A stretch of DNA of 17,292 nucleotides. It comes from Discostella pseudostelligera. Lineage: Eukaryota; Bacillariophyta; Thalassiosirophyceae; Thalassiosirales; Thalassiosiraceae. The translations under genes and the position numbers were made by a program. The notes below the pieces were generated by a model. The model did not search any database, was not told the origin of the DNA, and saw only the letters and a list, made by a program, of their open reading frames with translations. Shown here piece after piece: positions 9,587-17,292 of this stretch. Every line of letters begins with the position of its first letter. Position 1 is the stretch's first letter. Location: NCBI GenBank assembly GCA_036940085.1, contig JALLBK010000679.1, forward strand, positions 1 through 17,292, written 5' to 3'.

Positions 9587-9733
9587 CTGCCACGTGGAAG
9601 CCGAGTTGACTTTTCCCGCCAAATCTACCATCTCTCCCGCCAAAACTTTCACCCTCACCACGTCATTCAGTCTCCCGCCAAAATGCGCACATACGTCATT
9701 CTGCCTCCCGCCAAAAACATCTGCCACGTGGAA
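9587..9733. promoter_or_regulatory. Composite promoter: two identical G-boxes around four E2F-like and two ACGTCA sites
   Basis: The 13-mer CTGCCACGTGGAA occurs at 9587-9599 and 9721-9733, each holding the palindromic G-box CCACGTGG. Between them lie four TCCCGCCAAA-type sites starting at 9614, 9635, 9673 and 9706, the first within TTTTCCCGCCAAA. ACGTCATTC occurs at 9660 and again at 9693. The last two ACGTCATTC plus CTCCCGCCAAAA pairs form a 33-bp tandem module (24 aligned bases, 2 mismatches by eye). G-boxes and ACGTCA bind bZIP-type factors, and TTTGGCGGGA binds E2F/DP. A 12-bp palindrome, GTACTTAAGTAC, follows at 9769-9780. This is the likely promoter of the unknown gene that follows. Confidence 0.65.
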
Positions 9734-9825
9734 AGAAAATCGCGTCGCTTTTGGTTGCGGTGGTGGTGGTACTTAAGTACTCTAGTAGGTGTTGGTGTTG
9801 TGTTGGTGTTGCACATGCTGCATCG

Positions 9826-10005
9826 ATGGCACGTCCATCTGCCTCGTCGAACTCATCATCGAATTCGCAGCTGCTCGATTCATCTCCTCCATCATTGACG
9901 CGGCGGGTGTTGTTGGTAGTGGTAGGTGCTGGATGGAGTCCATCAGACAAATATTTCATTGCAATGCCTCCTCTCGCTGAAGCTGCAGCTGGCGAACGGC
10001 AATAG
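9826..10005 (+). CDS. Short reading frame downstream of the composite promoter: uORF, small gene or unspliced first exon
   Basis: An ATG at 9826, about 93 bp after the second G-box, opens 59 codons to a TAG at 10003-10005. The predicted peptide is Ser/Asn-rich, then has LTRRVLLVVVGAGW and ends in AAAGERQ. No family is recognised. Its distance from the E2F-like sites is closer to that seen at the other genes than is the ATG at 10020. The frame differs from that of the following large gene, so it could join that gene only by splicing. Candidate donors are the GTG/GTA triplets near 9905-9925, and I could not fix a pair. It could equally be an upstream ORF in a 5' leader. Confidence 0.25.
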   Translation: MARPSASSNSSSNSQLLDSSPPSLTRRVLLVVVGAGWSPSDKYFIAMPPLAEAAAGERQ

Positions 10006-10019
10006 AATTCAACATCATC

Positions 10020-10548
10020 ATGTGTAATGAAAAAATGGATAGAGTTCATCACGAAAACTTCAACAAGGGCATCATTGTTATGGGTATCACAATTCATTCT
10101 TCGCAAACCCCATCAATACCAACGATGCTGCTTCCTACCCCCGCCTGCCGACGACATCGACATGGCCATCGCCGCCGTCGTCGGCAGGAAACAGCTGATG
10201 CACCATCAATCCCATTTACATCGTCGTCCATCGCTAGCACCACAGCCACGGCCATGATGCTATCCGCCATGATATTTTTTGCTGCCGTTACATCGTCGTC
10301 TTCGACATCAACAACAACTTCATCATCATCATCATCATGTCCATCACATCCCACCACTGCTGTTGCCACAACATCAATGTTAGTCGGATACTGCGCTAGC
10401 CCATTCAGTTCTTCATTACGATTTATTCATAATCGACGACGGCATTCACATTGTCCTCCTTCTTCGCGATCATTACAGCCTACTATTCCATCATCACAAA
10501 TAATGCAAAATGCACAACAATTAAAAGGAGGAGGACGAAGTCGACGAC

Positions 10549-10580
<32 letters not shown>

Positions 10581-12734
10581 CAGCAACCATTTTTCAATCA
10601 ATCAATACCTTCGTCATCGTCTACTTTAATGGCGGCATCGGTTCCACCACCCAATTCTAGATTGGGGAGGAATTTATTGTTGAAACAGCAGATGCAGCAG
10701 CAACAACATCGAACATCTACACCTCTTGTCAGTGGGAGTAGTATTGCTGCAATGGGTGGCAACAGTGGAAGAAGAAGTAGAACTACTGGCATCAATACTC
10801 TACAACCAAGCAGGGGATATGCGACATATGGTTCGTATTATGCACGATATTGCAGTGGGAGTAATGGAGAGGAAGATATGGATGACATGCATAGCAATGA
10901 CAGTGAAGACAGTACTGCTATGGAAGATAAGATAGGGGAGATGTTGGAACATGATGACAGCAATGTCAACATCCACCATGACTTCCACCGACATCGAGCG
11001 CCCATGCTACGATTTATGGACAATGGTAGTAGATTACGATTTCCTCGCAGCCGAAGTCTCCAACTCAAACAACAAAGGAAACGACGACAGAAAAAGAAGG
11101 ATCCATCCTCACTACCCCAATCACCATCCCCCTCTCGTCTCGACTATGAACGACGCAAGGCCGAATGGGCTGCCAAATACACCTCCGTCTCTACACTACG
11201 CAAATCATTTGGCTCGAATAAAAATAGAATTTGGGGAGACTTTGATCCAGTGACGACACGCAAATTGTATCATACGTTGTTACCACGGGCTTTGTTGGAA
11301 TTGAGAGGATTGAGGGATGGTTTGGTCAAATCTTCTTCACACTCATTATCATCATCATCATCAACAACAACAACATCATCATCATCGGGGGACGGTACTA
11401 AGGAGGATACTCGAAATACCAAGAAAGGGAGACGACAACGACGATCATGGCGGAGTCCCATCCTCATGAACGACGATTATGACGACAACAACGACGATGA
11501 TTTCGACGACATTGATAACAATACCTACCTCCAACAAGAATTAAAAGAATTGGCACCCTTGGCCTACCGTGCTCGTCTTGCTGCCAAGGAGTATGCACGA
11601 GAACGATGCATTTTACCGGCACGCATTGGTTCAATGCTGTACGATGGATATCGTTCCTGGAGACGGTATGGGAAGTGGAATCGGTCAGGCATGACATGGG
11701 AACAGATTTGGAATAAGTATGAGGATCAGGTGCTGAGGGAAGTGGAAGCAGGAGCGACGAGGGTGGATGGATTGTTGGAGGGCGGTGGTATCGATGGTGC
11801 TGGGAATGCCGCCGCCTCTAGCAGTTCTGGTGGTAGTATGCGAGAGGACGAGGAATTGACAGCTAGGATATGCCTTCGAATTCTGGAACGGAGTGTAGTA
11901 ACGAACGAGGCCATTGATAGATTATTCCTCAAGAGCATTACCGTGGAGGACGTGAGCAAAGTGGACAGTAGCAGTAGGGCGGATAGTACCGACGGTTGGC
12001 TTGACGGCAAACGTAACCGACAACGACGGCAGCAACAACAGCAACGTCGACGGAAACTTGTACGACAGTTCCGACGCAAATTACAAATTCAGGCAGATTT
12101 GCAGGCAATTGAGAAGAAGTTTGATGATGACATTCGGGAATTACTGCGGTTTAGCAATTTGGCCAGTAAAGATGGAGAAGAGCGGCGAAGTAGAAGACGA
12201 GGTGGGGCATTCTTTTGGAAGAAGTCGACAGAGAATCGTCGCGACGAGGATTCTGATGTGATTCTTGGTACGGCAATACCAATCAATGGTGATTCATCAA
12301 TTAACGAGGCAGAAAGGGGGGTATCATTGATTGAATCATTAGGACGAGAGTATGACGATGATGCAAAGAGTGCATCAGGTGTGGCAGCTGCAGACTTTGC
12401 CCTTCGTGGTGGGACAATCGACACTGGTGCCATCCGGAGTGCTGCTGAGAGCACTGATGTCAACTCCAACATATATTCCATAACAGAAACAACAGTGACA
12501 ATGAACCTCACTGATAGTACAATAGGTAACGAACAAAGTCGACGAGAGAGTACCAAAAATGGTGACATCATGATCATGGACGATGAAAAGCAGTCATCAT
12601 CAGTACGGAAACTTGCTGTGCACGAGGTTATCGCATTGCGTATATTGGCCATGACGAAGCAACGAATTGCTTCGTTGCAGGCATCACCTCAGCTGGGGGG
12701 AGATGACGGCGAGGATGCCGACAGTGAAGTCTGA
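10020..12734 (+). CDS. Unknown low-complexity protein with conserved-looking helical cores
   Basis: This is an uninterrupted frame of 904 codons that I cannot assign to a family. The N-terminal 80 residues are weakly protein-like and the start is uncertain: ATGs at 10020, 10035 and 10080, and the ATG pair at residues 78-79. An Arg-rich stretch (about 44-54) and the hydrophobic ATAMMLSAMIFFAAV (about 75-90) could form a signal anchor. CASPFSSSLRF, followed by a Ser/Arg-rich tract, loosely resembles the ASAFAP-type plastid-targeting motif of diatoms. A run of ten serines is coded by ten TCA triplets (10551-10580). Denser, conserved-looking segments lie at about 374-425 (LDYERRKAEWAAKY, FDPVTTRKLYHTLLPRALL), about 504-587 (APLAYRARLAAKEYARER, SGMTWEQIWNKYEDQVLREV) and about 609-645 (ICLRILERSVVTNEAIDRLF). 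The last 30 residues contain VHEVIALRILAMTKQRIASL. Arg/Lys-rich and Gln-rich patches suggest nucleic-acid contact, but that is a guess. Confidence 0.75.
10551..10580 (+). repeat. Perfect (TCA)10 microsatellite coding for Ser10
   Basis: Ten uninterrupted TCA triplets lie in frame inside the unknown gene. Related but interrupted TCA/ACA runs occur at about 10320-10340 and 11345-11390 of the same gene, and at about 6608-6637 of the DNAJC11-like gene. Uninterrupted repeats of this kind are prone to slippage and length polymorphism. Confidence 0.95.
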
Positions 12735-12855
12735 TTGATTTCACAACGCGGAAGTAAAGCTCACTGATATTGTGCAATTACTAATGGAAGCGTAGATTTG
12801 GATTACTTACTGTTTACTCAATAACGTAACGCTACAGACGATATATCTTATTTGT
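12735..12855. other. 3' flank of the unknown gene
   Basis: This short spacer follows the stop codon at 12732-12734 and precedes the decayed tail repeats of the convergent LRR gene. I see no gene or clear motif in it. Confidence 0.5.
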
Positions 12856-13024
12856 CATGCATTGTTTGGACGAAATTTACTACAATTCCCAGGCAAACCT
12901 CGAACCGCCTTGTACATCAGAGTGTAGCCAAGATCGGCGAGGCCAGTCCATCCCATGCATTGTTTGAACGGAATTCCTCGAACCACCTTGTACGTCAGTG
13001 TGTAGCCAAGAGGCCAATCCATCC
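12856..13024 (-). pseudogene. Two decayed downstream copies of the LRR C-terminal segment
   Basis: Read on the minus strand, the unit at 12856-12953 still translates to a tail resembling the intact one (GLADLGYTLMYKAVRGLP against GLDDLGYTLMYKLVRGLP), about 19 of 25 residues identical. Its stop codon position has changed. The unit at 12954-13024 is frameshifted by a 7-bp loss just after the Gly-Leu codons. Neither unit has the upstream LRR body or a start, so they are fragments. They lie beyond the stop of the intact gene and would form part of its 3' untranslated region or spacer. Confidence 0.75.
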
Positions 13025-13122
13025 CATGCATTGTTTGAACAAAATCAATTATAATTTTCAGGCAAGCCTCGCACCAGCTTGTACATCAGTGTGTAGCCTA
13101 GATCGTCGAGGCCTATCCATCC
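12856..13122 (-). repeat. Three tandem copies of the LRR gene tail (98, 71 and 98 bp)
   Basis: Unit boundaries fall at 12856, 12954 and 13025, each opening on the plus strand with CATGCATTGTTTG and ending near TCCATCC. The last unit (13025-13122) is the functional tail of the LRR gene, residues 466-490 plus stop and 20 nt of 3' flank. The first unit is also exactly 98 bp and differs at about 17 positions by eye. The middle unit lost 27 bp in two deletions (about 7 and 20 bp). Confidence 0.88.
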
Positions 13123-14517
13123 CATTACAAAAGGCAACAATTGTTGAGGCATATGAGCAAATAAACCAATGTTATCCTCCCTATCAGGAAAATGATGCTT
13201 GAGAATCTTTCGACGGGCTACTTGCGATTTGTCGTCATATACATTCATCAACAAAGACATTCTAACATCAAATGCTTTTCCGAGGATGAGTGGAGTGTCA
13301 AGCACGACATCTTCGTTCAGGATGGAGAATTTCAGGTCGCTAAGTGTATGATTCGACATGTAGGTATTCTTAATGCTTGACTTGTCACAAAGGACATCCG
13401 AAAACATAGTCCACATCCTTACAGTGAAGTCGTCTACATCAAAGGTGAGCTTCTCTAAGCACTCATTGCCTCTCAAAGCACGTGCGATCGTAACTACCGA
13501 CTCTTCGTCAACACCGCAATCAGTAATGTCAAGATTCCTCAATACGGAATGCGATCTCCTCAAACACTTTGAAAAAGCTATCCACCCTGCAATCGTGATA
13601 CTTGCATTCGAACTAATATCAAGCACTTCCACAGATTTGTTGATGGCTAAAGCATTTCCCAAGCACGTAACCCCTTCGTCACCAATGTTATTTCCACTAA
13701 GAACAACAATGTCCAGGTCACAGAAACGAGTGCCCAACACTATCGACGAGAAGTAACACCATGGTTCGTCGGTTTGACACTCATTCCACGAACATTGTAC
13801 TTTCATCAAACTCGTACTCGTGCGTATCGCTTGGGAAATTGCGGCCATGCCATCCTCATCGAGATCATTGTTCTCCATAACAAGTTCTACCATTTGGGAG
13901 TCAGGACGATAGAGTAAGCTGGCTAATTTCATGCAATCATAATTGTCGATTGGACTGTTGAGATAGTACAGTGCTGACAACTTGTGGGCATTTTGTAGTG
14001 CATCAAAGATAAGTGATGCTCCTTCGCCGTGACCACGCAGCTCATCAAATCGAGCACACTCCAAATTCTTGCATTTCTTCAACGCTGATGGAAGAGAACG
14101 AAATTGCGGCGAACATACATCCAACTTTTTAATTTCAAGTACGAAGAGTTTGTGATTTCGTTCGAAGAAGGGGGAGAGCATATGAAAGATATCCACCTTA
14201 AAACAGTTCCAGTTGACATTGATGGTCAAGGTAAGCCACTGAACGGATCGATTGAGTGCTAGCCCTCGACATAATTCGACAAGAAAAGGATTTTCGCCCA
14301 AGGGCGATGTAAATACGATTTCAAGTTTGAATAGGTATATGCTACCGCTGATGGCACGCCCTACTCCCTCGAACACTTGACTGTCATCAATTCTCAGATG
14401 GGCGACACCGGGGTTATTGCGCTCCAACCGACGCAATGTCTCCTCATTCAATTCCAAATATGGCTCCGACCATTCATACGCCAGATCTGCTGCTTGGCTT
14501 CTAGTGAATGCTACCAT
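13045..14517 (-). CDS. Ribonuclease-inhibitor-type leucine-rich-repeat protein
   Basis: This is a single intronless frame of 490 residues. Repeats of the LxxLxLxxNxIxDEG type are clearest at about 208-235 (MVELVMENNDLDEDGMAAIS), 268-296 (LDIVVLSGNNIGDEGVTCLG), 297-325 (VEVLDISSNASI) and 326-360 (LRNLDITDCGVDEESVVTIA). More degenerate repeats run from about 90. The repeat region ends near 400. A C-terminal block, about 455-490, holds LPFVMGWIGLDDLGYTLMYK, a tail I associate with large LRR families of centric diatoms. No signal peptide or membrane segment is seen, so it is probably intracellular and works by protein binding; the partner is unknown. The ATG at 14517 gives a short MVAFTRSQAADLAYEW leader. 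The gene converges with the unknown gene and diverges from the fucosyltransferase gene. Its own tail is duplicated just downstream. Confidence 0.9.
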   Translation of the reverse strand: MVAFTRSQAADLAYEWSEPYLELNEETLRRLERNNPGVAHLRIDDSQVFEGVGRAISGSIYLFKLEIVFTSPLGENPFLVELCRGLALNRSVQWLTLTINVNWNCFKVDIFHMLSPFFERNHKLFVLEIKKLDVCSPQFRSLPSALKKCKNLECARFDELRGHGEGASLIFDALQNAHKLSALYYLNSPIDNYDCMKLASLLYRPDSQMVELVMENNDLDEDGMAAISQAIRTSTSLMKVQCSWNECQTDEPWCYFSSIVLGTRFCDLDIVVLSGNNIGDEGVTCLGNALAINKSVEVLDISSNASITIAGWIAFSKCLRRSHSVLRNLDITDCGVDEESVVTIARALRGNECLEKLTFDVDDFTVRMWTMFSDVLCDKSSIKNTYMSNHTLSDLKFSILNEDVVLDTPLILGKAFDVRMSLLMNVYDDKSQVARRKILKHHFPDREDNIGLFAHMPQQLLPFVMGWIGLDDLGYTLMYKLVRGLPENYN

Positions 14518-14916
14518 TATTTAAGTGGTGGTGATGAATGGGAAATTGTACTGGTATCATAATGCAGACTCTCTAGAGGACTAGATAAGTAGGGACTCTA
14601 GAGGAGTACGTAGTAGACGATCGGAGGTGGTACGATATCGAGGTGGCAGATGGTTCAAAAACTCCATCCTACGATACTCCCTCTCTCTCATCATCTCTTT
14701 GTTGGACCATTATCTTCGCCAATTCTCGCTCATCTTACTTCCCGCCATTTTCGCCACATGTGCCGCATGATGCAGCAGCAGCAGCAGCGACGAGCAACGA
14801 ACATCGCTTTCCCGTCATTCATCGCATGTCGCATGGACAATGACCATGGACCTTGCTTGGATATGGACCTCGCCGCATCGTAGTACAAGTCTCCTCAATT
14901 CCAATACAACGAAAAT
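14518..14916. promoter_or_regulatory. Divergent promoter of the LRR and fucosyltransferase genes
   Basis: This 399-bp spacer lies between two outward-facing starts. Two copies of the palindrome CTCTAGAG sit at 14571-14578 and 14596-14603 in a repeated ACTC(TC)TAGAGGA context, 25 bp apart, nearer the LRR gene. TTCCCGCC at 14739-14746 is E2F-like and lies about 170 bp before the fucosyltransferase ATG, followed by TTTTCGCC. A short CAG run occurs near 14772-14788. Several ATGs at about 14826-14872 precede the chosen fucosyltransferase start. One opens a 93-codon overlapping frame (14840-15121), which could act as a uORF if transcription starts before it. Confidence 0.5.
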
Positions 14917-17283
14917 ATGTCGCGGCCCTCTCCTCCGCCATCGGCAGTGTCGTCATCGTCATCGACATCCTCATTGTCTAATGCGGGAATTCATACCTCG
15001 ACGACGAAGCATAAGCAGCAACAGCAACAGCCCGCCGCCACCAAAACCAGCCGCAGCAATGTCAACCGACTGTTCCTCACCTTCTCATTGCTTACATGCA
15101 CCGTGGCTATCATTAACATAAAATTTCATCATTTATTCCATGAAGAGCACGTTATAGATAAATCACGACGGCATTTCCAAGGACGGTTTCGCACCCGTCG
15201 GGAGAGGGACGATTCACCATCAATAGCAGGTGATCACATCATTGCACAACTTGGGAGTAGTAATTCCAATGCTGTTACCGACAACCAAAATGACAGTGCC
15301 AGTAATAGTGACAATGAGTTAGGAGGACACAAACTGGCAGGATTGAAATGTCAAGAGAAATATGGTGGCCCGGATGATGCCTACGCTGAGAAGGAGATGG
15401 CATTTTGGTCTGATTTTCCCAGTGATTCTAGCTACAAAAGTCCATTTATGGACAATGACACTGAACGATATTTGGCATTTGAACCGTGAGTGTCTTTGGC
15501 TACGTACTCACATTGTTTGCATTTTCAGTTTGTTATCAGCGATCTCTGTGGTTATTTGCACATATCTCATGTTACTACGGTTGTCATTATTTTTCAATGT
15601 CCAAAGCGACCATGGAGGATGGAACAATATCCGAAGTGAGTTCAAATCATTTAGTGATGCGATTGTTCATTATTATTTCAGATAAAAGAAATCTTGTTTA
15701 CTAACACCATGCATTTTGGCTAACATTTCTTCATCATCACATCATAGTGGCGATGGGTGAGTTCTGAATAACCTCGTCGATTTCGATCTTTGCAACTTGA
15801 CTTTTCTCATTCGATACACCTCATGAACACAATCAAATCCTCAATCTCTAGAAACTGCATTAGTCATGTCACACGCCATGGGAAGGACGCTAGTTTTACC
15901 ACCCGAACAACGATTCTATCTACTGGGAAAGCAAGATGCAAGTCAAAAGACCGACTTTGACTTTGGAGATTTCTTTCATCTCGATAGCATCGCAATGGAA
16001 CATGAAGGGTTTAATGTCATCTCGTCGGAGGAGTTCTTGATTCGCTTGGGTTCAACGGGCCAACTTATCAATGTGAAAACAGGCCAACCGGAGATATGGA
16101 AAGAAAATGCTAAACATACTTCGGGTAATGTAAAGAGCTACCTTCAGAAGGTTGGAGTCAATCCGTCATGGAATCCAACAAATTGTATTGCAGCATTCCC
16201 GGCAGGAAAGGGTGCCGATGCGATAGATACATTACAAAAAGCATTCAATGATATCATGACCGAGAAGGGTGGGAGGAAACGTCCGACATTGGAGGAATTC
16301 GAAGGGAACCCCGTGCCGGTGAATGCATCGCTGGAAGAACGCATGAGAGAAATGCTCGCGGATAGGAGCGAGTTATGCATCTATGATGAACAATTACAGA
16401 AAGCGCCTGTGTTATATTTCTCAGCTGCAAAGGAGACACGACTCTTAACTCACTTCTACGCATTCATATTCTTTGCTGATTGGAGAGCCGACTTGTGGAG
16501 TAAACGATTTGTGCGAGATCATCTACGATACATTGATGAAATAATGTGTGCCGCGGCAAGGATAGTTCAGGCAGTACGACAACGGTCCAAGCACGAGGAA
16601 GGATTGTTTGATAGCATGCATGTTCGACGAGGAGGTGAGTGCGCGTGATCACTGACCATCTTGCCCGTCAGTCGTCTGTACAAACGAATTTATCATCTTT
16701 GTCGTACTCACCTTGCACCAGATTTCCAATACAAGAAGACGAGGTTAGATGCTCCAAAGCTACTCGAGAAGAGTAAAAATAAGTTGGAAGAGGGTGGATT
16801 GCTCTACATTGCCACCGACGAACGTGATAAATCGTTCTTCGATCCATTCAGAAAACATTATGACATTGTTTTCCTCGATGATTTCAAGCATCTGCTCACG
16901 AAAGTCAACACCAATTACTATGGAATGTTAGATCAATTGGTAGCCTCGAAAGGACGTGTGTTCTTCGGGACATGGTTTAGTACATTGAGTGGATATGTAA
17001 ATAGGATGAGAGGGTACTACATCGCCAAGCATAAGCTGGATGGGTACAAGGACGGAACTATGGAATCTTACTACTTTTATCCTGTAAGTGTGCTGCGCTT
17101 CTTTTATTGTTCATGCAATGTACACTAATAGAGCTCAACAACATCATCATATCCATGTGGAAACAGGATGAGAAATACAATCAAATGAAACAATACATGC
17201 CCGTTAAGAAACCGATTTATATGCGTGAGTTCCCCGTCAGCTGGAGAGATATTGATGTTGGTATCGAAGAACTTGAAGCATAA
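14917..17283 (+). CDS. Golgi-type GDP-fucose O-fucosyltransferase-like protein, six exons
   Basis: Predicted exons are 14917-15485, 15607-15635, 15748-15756, 15852-16634, 16722-17083 and 17167-17283, giving 622 residues and a TAA at 17281-17283. All introns are GT-AG (121, 112, 95, 87 and 83 nt). The layout is type II membrane: a Ser/Gln-rich cytosolic tail, one membrane anchor at about 51-69 (LFLTFSLLTCTVAIINIKF), a Ser/Asn-rich stem, then the catalytic domain from about 160. Family motifs appear only after splicing: GGWNNIRMAMETA (193-205), MGRTLVLPPEQR, HVRRGDFQYK (459-468, with the conserved Arg), YIATDE (492-497) and FFGTWFSTLSGYVNRMRGY (544-562). Members transfer fucose from GDP-fucose to protein or other acceptors in the secretory pathway; the acceptor cannot be read from sequence. 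Family membership is strong, the exact subfamily uncertain. The start is the first ATG of the coding frame that leaves a normal cytosolic tail. Confidence 0.92.
15607..15635 (+). other. 29-nt exon 2 of the fucosyltransferase-like gene
   Basis: The AG at 15605-15606 and GTGAGT from 15636 bound it. It completes the Pro codon begun in exon 1 and codes D-H-G-G-W-N-N-I-R plus the first base of the next Met codon, the core of the conserved GGWNNIR motif. Length and phases (2 in, 1 out) fit its neighbours exactly. Confidence 0.85.
15748..15756 (+). other. 9-nt microexon of the fucosyltransferase-like gene
   Basis: TGGCGATGG lies between ATAG (acceptor, ending at 15747) and GTGAGT (donor, from 15757). 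It joins the A of exon 2 and the AA of exon 4 to give codons for M-A-M-E, so that NNIR-MAME-TALVMSHAMGR reads through without a gap. Both junctions are phase 1. The family pattern GGWNNIRMAMETA requires these residues, which is the main support. Confidence 0.8.
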
Positions 17284-17292
17284 ATATAACGA

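Noticed and set aside
9769..9780. Perfect 12-bp palindrome GTACTTAAGTAC
   Set aside because: A few palindromes of this length are expected by chance in 17 kb, so I only mention it in the promoter entry and do not claim function.
10551..10580. Regular short repeats that could suggest a CRISPR or satellite array
   Set aside because: The period is three bases without spacers and lies in frame in a coding region, so it is a simple coding microsatellite.
12089..12652. 187-codon minus-strand frame antisense to the unknown gene
   Set aside because: It mirrors the coding sequence of the plus-strand gene, has Ser/Arg-rich content expected from the complement of Asp/Ser codons, and shows no domain.
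13373..13756. 127-codon plus-strand frame opposite the LRR gene
   Set aside because: It is antisense to well-formed LRR repeats and has no independent features.
16672..16721. Alternative acceptor CAG at 16669-16671 for exon 5 of the fucosyltransferase gene
   Set aside because: Using it shifts the frame at the join and destroys the HVRRGDFQYK motif, which the acceptor ending at 16721 restores exactly.

Overview
The window looks like nuclear DNA from a photosynthetic stramenopile, most likely a centric diatom. Three things suggest this: short GT-AG introns of about 70-190 bp in otherwise compact genes, serine/asparagine/aspartate-rich low-complexity tails built on TCA/GAT repeats, and an LRR protein whose C-terminus I associate with expanded diatom LRR families. 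The lineage call is an inference. I see no bacterial operon, tRNA, rRNA, CRISPR array, transposon or viral gene.

Layout, left to right. Bases 1-255 hold the 3' flank of the first gene and a short minus-strand reading frame that runs off the edge. Bases 256-4653 (minus) are a complete four-exon M16A zinc metallopeptidase of the insulysin/nardilysin type. Head-to-head with it, an intronless reading frame of up to 1008 codons (4697-7723, plus; real start probably near 5030) ends in the C-terminal domain of DNAJC11, but I see no J domain. Bases 7724-8409 are intergenic and carry an E2F-like promoter cluster. Bases 8410-9354 (plus) are a soluble CAF16/ABCI-type ABC ATPase. Bases 9355-10019 are intergenic, with a dense composite promoter (four E2F-like sites, two ACGTCA boxes, two identical G-boxes). 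Bases 10020-12734 (plus) encode an unrecognised 904-residue low-complexity protein with conserved-looking basic and helical cores. Bases 12735-13044 hold two decayed tandem copies of the tail of the next gene. Bases 13045-14517 (minus) are a complete LRR protein gene. Bases 14518-14916 are a divergent promoter. Bases 14917-17283 (plus) are a complete six-exon Golgi-type O-fucosyltransferase-like gene, including a 9-nt microexon.

The genes do not form an obvious pathway. They cover proteolysis, probable mitochondrial membrane organisation, a cytosolic ABC ATPase, an unknown, an LRR protein and Golgi glycosylation. The shared theme is regulatory: TTCCCGCC-type (E2F-like) sites lie about 100-200 bp upstream of the probable starts of four transcription units. 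The most distinctive observations are the 9-nt microexon inside the fucosyltransferase GDP-fucose-site motif, a frame-preserving 42-nt exon in the peptidase, the composite promoter at 9587-9733, the 98-bp tail duplication beside the LRR gene, and the DNAJC11-like protein without a J domain. All splice sites were predicted by eye from sequence and family motifs. No transcript evidence was available.
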